Shown here: piece after piece, positions 5,598 through 7,813 of the stretch
Numbering within the stretch: position 1 is the first letter of the stretch
Layout: each line of letters begins with the position of its first letter
Origin: an uncultured Clostridia bacterium
Lineage (GTDB): Bacteria; Bacillota; Clostridia; Christensenellales; CAG-314
DNA length: 7,813 nt
Direction of reading: 5' to 3'
Assembly: GCA_937915515.1 (NCBI GenBank)
Contig: CALGIK010000032.1
Span: 1-7,813, forward strand
Position numbers and translations under genes: made by a program
The notes under the pieces: model-generated
Database searches by the model: none
Seen by the model: the letters and a program-made list of their open reading frames with translations, nothing else
What the model was told of the DNA's origin: nothing

Positions 5598-6791
5598 TTA
5601 ATCAATAGCTATTTGCTCGACATTATCTTCTTTTATCTTATTTGCATTATTTTCATGATTAAGCATTTCTTTTTGTTGTTTGATTAACTTCTTTTTGTTT
5701 TCTATGTTGCGTTTAATCGGAGTACCTATTATTACAAGAAGACCTATAATTAGTATCATATAATAACCGAAAAACCGCCACAACATCGTAGCCCAAAAAG
5801 GAGAAGACAGTGTGCTGAATACCGCATAAAAGCCTGCTTCCGCTGCGCCGCTGTTGCCCGGCGTTGGGACAAAAGCCACCGCCGACCAAGCAAACATAGT
5901 AAGACAGACCATAACTATCGGATTGATTACCTCGCCAAAAGCTCTTACTACAAAATAGCTTATAAGACAACTGCTTAAAGTTTGTCCAAGACCGCAAACA
6001 AAACCTAAAATTAAAACCGGCCAGTCACCGCTTAAAAGTTTCATGCTGCCGCAATATTCGTCTACCGAATCGTTAATTTTTGCGTTGGTTTTTTCAAAAT
6101 TTTTTATTAAATGCAACTTATGCCCTATATTAACAAACCACGCCACTATTTTTTTTGTTTTGTTTGGATATTTCATCGAAACCAAAATCAAAGCAGGAAA
6201 CAACAAGTTTAATATTGCGCCGATTATAGCTAATATACGAATGGTGAGAGAAACGGTCCAACCGCCGGTATCTATGTTGTCGAATACAATAAAAGAAGCA
6301 ACGGCAAAAACAAAAAATGCACACTGAAAAAGTATCAAGCCTACCAAAGGTATACTTGTTGATATCCCTGAGGGCATACGTTTGTCTTTTGCCAAATACA
6401 CCATCTGAAAAGGCTGACCTCCGCTTCCTAAGGGAGTGATAAAATCGTAATATTTACCTATTATTGCAGTTTTTACTCCCGTAATAGGTCGGATTCTTTT
6501 AGTTGTAGCAAAAATCATAAAGGTATATTTAATGCTCTCAAAAAGGATAATACCTAAACCGCATAATGCGGCATATATCAAAAATCTAAAATTTACCCTT
6601 AAAGTTTTAAAAATTTCTTTATCTAAAATCTCATTTTCCTTGCCGTAAACTTCCATTAATAATATAGTCGCAATAACAGCAACGTTTATGAATACAATAA
6701 TAATGTTTTGCCAAAAATTCTTAAGTTTTTTTGGCTGCTTAATTTGCTTTATCTCTAGCTGAATCTGCTTTTGCTTTATCTTTTTGTTCAT
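5598..6791 (-). CDS. Flippase-like integral membrane protein (LPG synthase TM / UPF0104 family)
   Basis: This 397-residue membrane protein belongs to the family related to the N-terminal flippase half of MprF/AglD-type proteins (PF03706). Such proteins move or help make envelope lipids; the lipid here is unknown. About seven or eight membrane segments are visible (roughly 27-46, 70-87, 142-170, 182-205, 256-283, 291-309, 333-356). The two family hallmarks are present: FITPLGSGGQPFQMVYL (117-133) and VAFVPTPGNSGAAEAGFY (305-322). It lacks the soluble C-terminal domain that in MprF attaches lysine to phosphatidylglycerol. Both ends are charged: a Lys/Gln-rich N-terminus (1-25) and a Lys/Asn/Glu-rich tail (359-397). 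The ATG at 6791 is the first start after an in-frame TAA, but its A-rich upstream region has no Shine-Dalgarno. It heads a two-gene unit with pepT, and the functional link between the two is unclear. Confidence 0.9.
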   Translation of the reverse strand: MNKKIKQKQIQLEIKQIKQPKKLKNFWQNIIIVFINVAVIATILLMEVYGKENEILDKEIFKTLRVNFRFLIYAALCGLGIILFESIKYTFMIFATTKRIRPITGVKTAIIGKYYDFITPLGSGGQPFQMVYLAKDKRMPSGISTSIPLVGLILFQCAFFVFAVASFIVFDNIDTGGWTVSLTIRILAIIGAILNLLFPALILVSMKYPNKTKKIVAWFVNIGHKLHLIKNFEKTNAKINDSVDEYCGSMKLLSGDWPVLILGFVCGLGQTLSSCLISYFVVRAFGEVINPIVMVCLTMFAWSAVAFVPTPGNSGAAEAGFYAVFSTLSSPFWATMLWRFFGYYMILIIGLLVIIGTPIKRNIENKKKLIKQQKEMLNHENNANKIKEDNVEQIAID

Positions 6792-6829
6792 AGTTTTTTT
6801 ATTTTAATAAATAGCGCGACATTTGTCCA

Positions 6830-6846
6830 GTATATTAAGCATATAC
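6830..6846. promoter_or_regulatory. Small dyad in the divergent promoter region
   Basis: GTATAT (6830-6835) and ATATAC (6841-6846) form a perfect 6-bp inverted repeat around five bases. Read on the minus strand, the left arm overlaps TATACT (6829-6834), a possible -10 for the flippase operon about 38 bases before its ATG. No good -35 is visible, so the promoter call is weak. Confidence 0.25.
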
Positions 6847-6878
6847 CTATTGTGCATTGTTATATTAATTAAGTAGTA

Positions 6879-6908
6879 TTGCCTGATTTTCACGCTGCAT
6901 TATATGTT
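6879..6908 (+). promoter_or_regulatory. Weak candidate promoter for the ECF S-component gene
   Basis: TTGCCT (6879-6884) and TATGTT (6903-6908) each match consensus at 4 of 6 bases and are 18 bases apart. If used, the leader would be about 130 bases and would include the dyad at 6970-6999. The surroundings are so AT-rich that other promoters are equally possible. Confidence 0.25.
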
Positions 6909-6969
6909 AAAAATATTATTAGCGTTAAAACATTTTCTAAAAGCGAAAACTTAATAAAAATTTCATTTT

Positions 6970-7010
6970 TTGATAAGTATTTGTTTTAAAGCTTATCAAC
7001 GGATTTTTTT
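6970..7010 (+). promoter_or_regulatory. Terminator-like dyad in the leader of the ECF gene
   Basis: TTGATAAG (6970-6977) and CTTATCAA (6992-6999) form a perfect 8-bp inverted repeat with a 14-base loop. Four bases later comes a run of seven T (7004-7010), and the ECF start codon is 39 bases after that. It could be a transcription attenuator, an operator, or a weak terminator for upstream plus-strand transcription. No vitamin riboswitch class is recognisable upstream. Confidence 0.4.
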
Positions 7011-7048
7011 ATATGCAGTATTATGCTATCCTTTTTTATGAGGTCAAC

Positions 7049-7639
7049 ATGAATATACGTTTATACAAGAATAAAGCATTAACCATTACGACAACAGCCT
7101 TGTTTTTGTCGTTAGGCGTGATTTTTCCGCAGCTTTTTCATGCTTTGGGTTTGGGGACAGCCTTTAGTCCTATGCACCTGCCGGTGCTGCTATGCGGTCT
7201 TATGTGCGGCGGCTTTTTAGGAGCATTGGTGGGATTTGCCACTCCGTTTATAAGCAGTTTTATTTTTAGTATGCCGCCCCTTTTCCCTAACGCAGTAGTT
7301 ATGAGTATCGAGCTTGCTGCATACGGACTCTTAATAGGACTGTTTTACCGTTTTTTTAAAAACAAAAAAAAAGATTTTTTTAAGAAAACCGCTGTGGTTT
7401 TTTCGCTTATAATAGCAATGGCTGGCGGACGTATCCTTTACGGCATATTAATGTGGCTTATTGTTTTTGCTCAAGGAGGAATATACAGCTTAAACGTTTT
7501 TTTAACCGCAGTAATAATAGGTTGTTGGCCGGGGTTAGTATTGCAGATAACTTCAATACCGCTGATAATGATTGTATTAAGTAAAACTCATACCTTATTA
7601 AAATATGATTCTTTTACCGACAGCAAAAGTTATGATTGA
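7049..7639 (+). CDS. ECF transporter S component (substrate-binding membrane subunit)
   Basis: S components bind a vitamin or cofactor in the membrane and dock onto a shared energy-coupling module (EcfA, EcfA', EcfT) that supplies ATP-driven transport. This 196-residue protein has the size and roughly six membrane segments of the family. It begins with a Lys/Arg-rich N-terminus and the first helix LTITTTALFLSLGVIFPQLF (11-30). PMHLPVLLCGLMCGGFLGALV (41-61) and ISSFIFSMPPLFPNAVVMSIELAAYGL (68-94) are stretches I associate with the PF12822-type group. AGGRILYGILMW (125-136) and later helices follow. The substrate cannot be named. No coupling-module genes are in the window. I start at the ATG at 7049 because GAGG lies five bases upstream; an in-frame ATG at 7013 would add 12 residues with no good binding site. 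Confidence 0.85.
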   Translation: MNIRLYKNKALTITTTALFLSLGVIFPQLFHALGLGTAFSPMHLPVLLCGLMCGGFLGALVGFATPFISSFIFSMPPLFPNAVVMSIELAAYGLLIGLFYRFFKNKKKDFFKKTAVVFSLIIAMAGGRILYGILMWLIVFAQGGIYSLNVFLTAVIIGCWPGLVLQITSIPLIMIVLSKTHTLLKYDSFTDSKSYD

Positions 7640-7648
7640 AAACAACTG

Positions 7649-7680
7649 AAAATTAATAACACAAAAAACATGTTAATTTT
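7649..7680. terminator. Weak AT-only hairpin between convergent genes
   Basis: AAAATTAA (7649-7656) and TTAATTTT (7673-7680) pair perfectly around a 16-base loop, nine bases after the ECF S-component stop. The plus-strand side ends in four T. It is the only candidate terminator in the 51-base gap between the convergent genes, but the stem contains no G-C pair, so its strength is doubtful. Confidence 0.35.
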
Positions 7681-7690
7681 GCGTAAATTG

Positions 7691-7813
7691 TTATTTCAAT
7701 TTAGTTAAGTATTTGTCAAAATCCTTTGCTACGCTTTCAAGTTTTTTAATTATATTTAATTCGTATGGGCAGCGTTTAATACATTCTCCGCATTTAATAC
7801 ATTTTTCCGCCGT
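7691..7813 (-). CDS. C-terminal end of a 4Fe-4S cluster protein (partial; possibly aldo/keto reductase family)
   Basis: The last 40 codons of a minus-strand gene run off the right edge and stop at TAA (7691-7693). The frame reads EKCIKCGECIKRCPYELNI, a classic C-x2-C-x2-C-x3-C-P motif for one [4Fe-4S] cluster, followed by a charged helix (KKLESVAKDFDKYLTKLK). A single ferredoxin-like motif of the CPYxL type close to the C-terminus is common in COG1453-type aldo/keto reductases of clostridia, which I think is the best guess. Other iron-sulfur oxidoreductases end similarly. The start and catalytic domain are outside the window. The gene converges on the ECF S component. Confidence 0.75.
   Translation of the reverse strand, partial: TAEKCIKCGECIKRCPYELNIIKKLESVAKDFDKYLTKLK

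Noticed and set aside
5713..6327. Extra frames on both strands within the flippase gene
   Set aside because: They are out-of-frame or antisense readings of a clear membrane-protein gene.
6792..7012. Known riboswitch (e.g. TPP, FMN, cobalamin, PreQ1) before the ECF gene
   Set aside because: I cannot find the conserved core sequences of these classes; only simple dyads are visible.
7013..7048. Upstream ATG giving the ECF S component 12 more residues
   Set aside because: No proper ribosome binding site precedes it, whereas the ATG at 7049 has GAGG at five bases.
1..7813. CRISPR arrays, tRNA or rRNA genes, phage or transposon genes, toxin-antitoxin pairs
   Set aside because: No regularly spaced repeats, no cloverleaf-like sequences, and no recognisable mobile or toxin genes were seen on either strand.

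Overview
The window is ordinary chromosomal DNA from a low-GC bacterium, most likely a Firmicute of clostridial type. The evidence is AT-rich intergenic DNA, strong AGGAGG-type ribosome binding sites, GTG as well as ATG starts, and the gene set: a CwlD-like cell-wall amidase, peptidase T, an LPG-synthase-type flippase and an ECF transporter S component. A CwlD-like amidase fits a spore former but does not prove one. I see no phage, insertion sequence, CRISPR, tRNA or rRNA.

Layout. Five genes in the left and centre lie on the minus strand and are read from right to left. A membrane flippase-like protein (5598-6791) and peptidase T (4364-5581) are 16 bases apart and form a likely operon closed by a good terminator (4314-4343). 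A 386-base gap follows, rich in palindromes and repeats. It contains a tight cluster of DnaA-box-like sequences (4063-4091). Next is the membrane-anchored amidase (3291-3977, read from a GTG start), with a terminator at 3096-3126. Last come tex (721-3006) and a GNAT acetyltransferase (175-666), apparently co-transcribed and closed by a strong bidirectional hairpin (111-148). On the plus strand, an ECF-type vitamin or cofactor transporter S component (7049-7639) diverges from the flippase. At the right edge is the C-terminal end of a minus-strand 4Fe-4S protein (7691-7813), converging on the S component.

The genes do not form one obvious pathway. They are housekeeping or accessory functions: envelope biology (flippase, amidase), peptide use (PepT), transcription and RNA quality control (Tex), and cofactor uptake (ECF S component).

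I found no convincing new multi-gene system. The most unusual material is non-coding. It comprises (1) the DnaA-box cluster next to iterated repeats and perfect dyads upstream of the amidase; (2) a 284-base gap at 3007-3290 holding two plus-strand mini-ORFs with strong Shine-Dalgarno sequences, a 13-bp hairpin and a plausible promoter that would run antisense into the amidase gene; and (3) a terminator-like dyad in the leader of the ECF gene.
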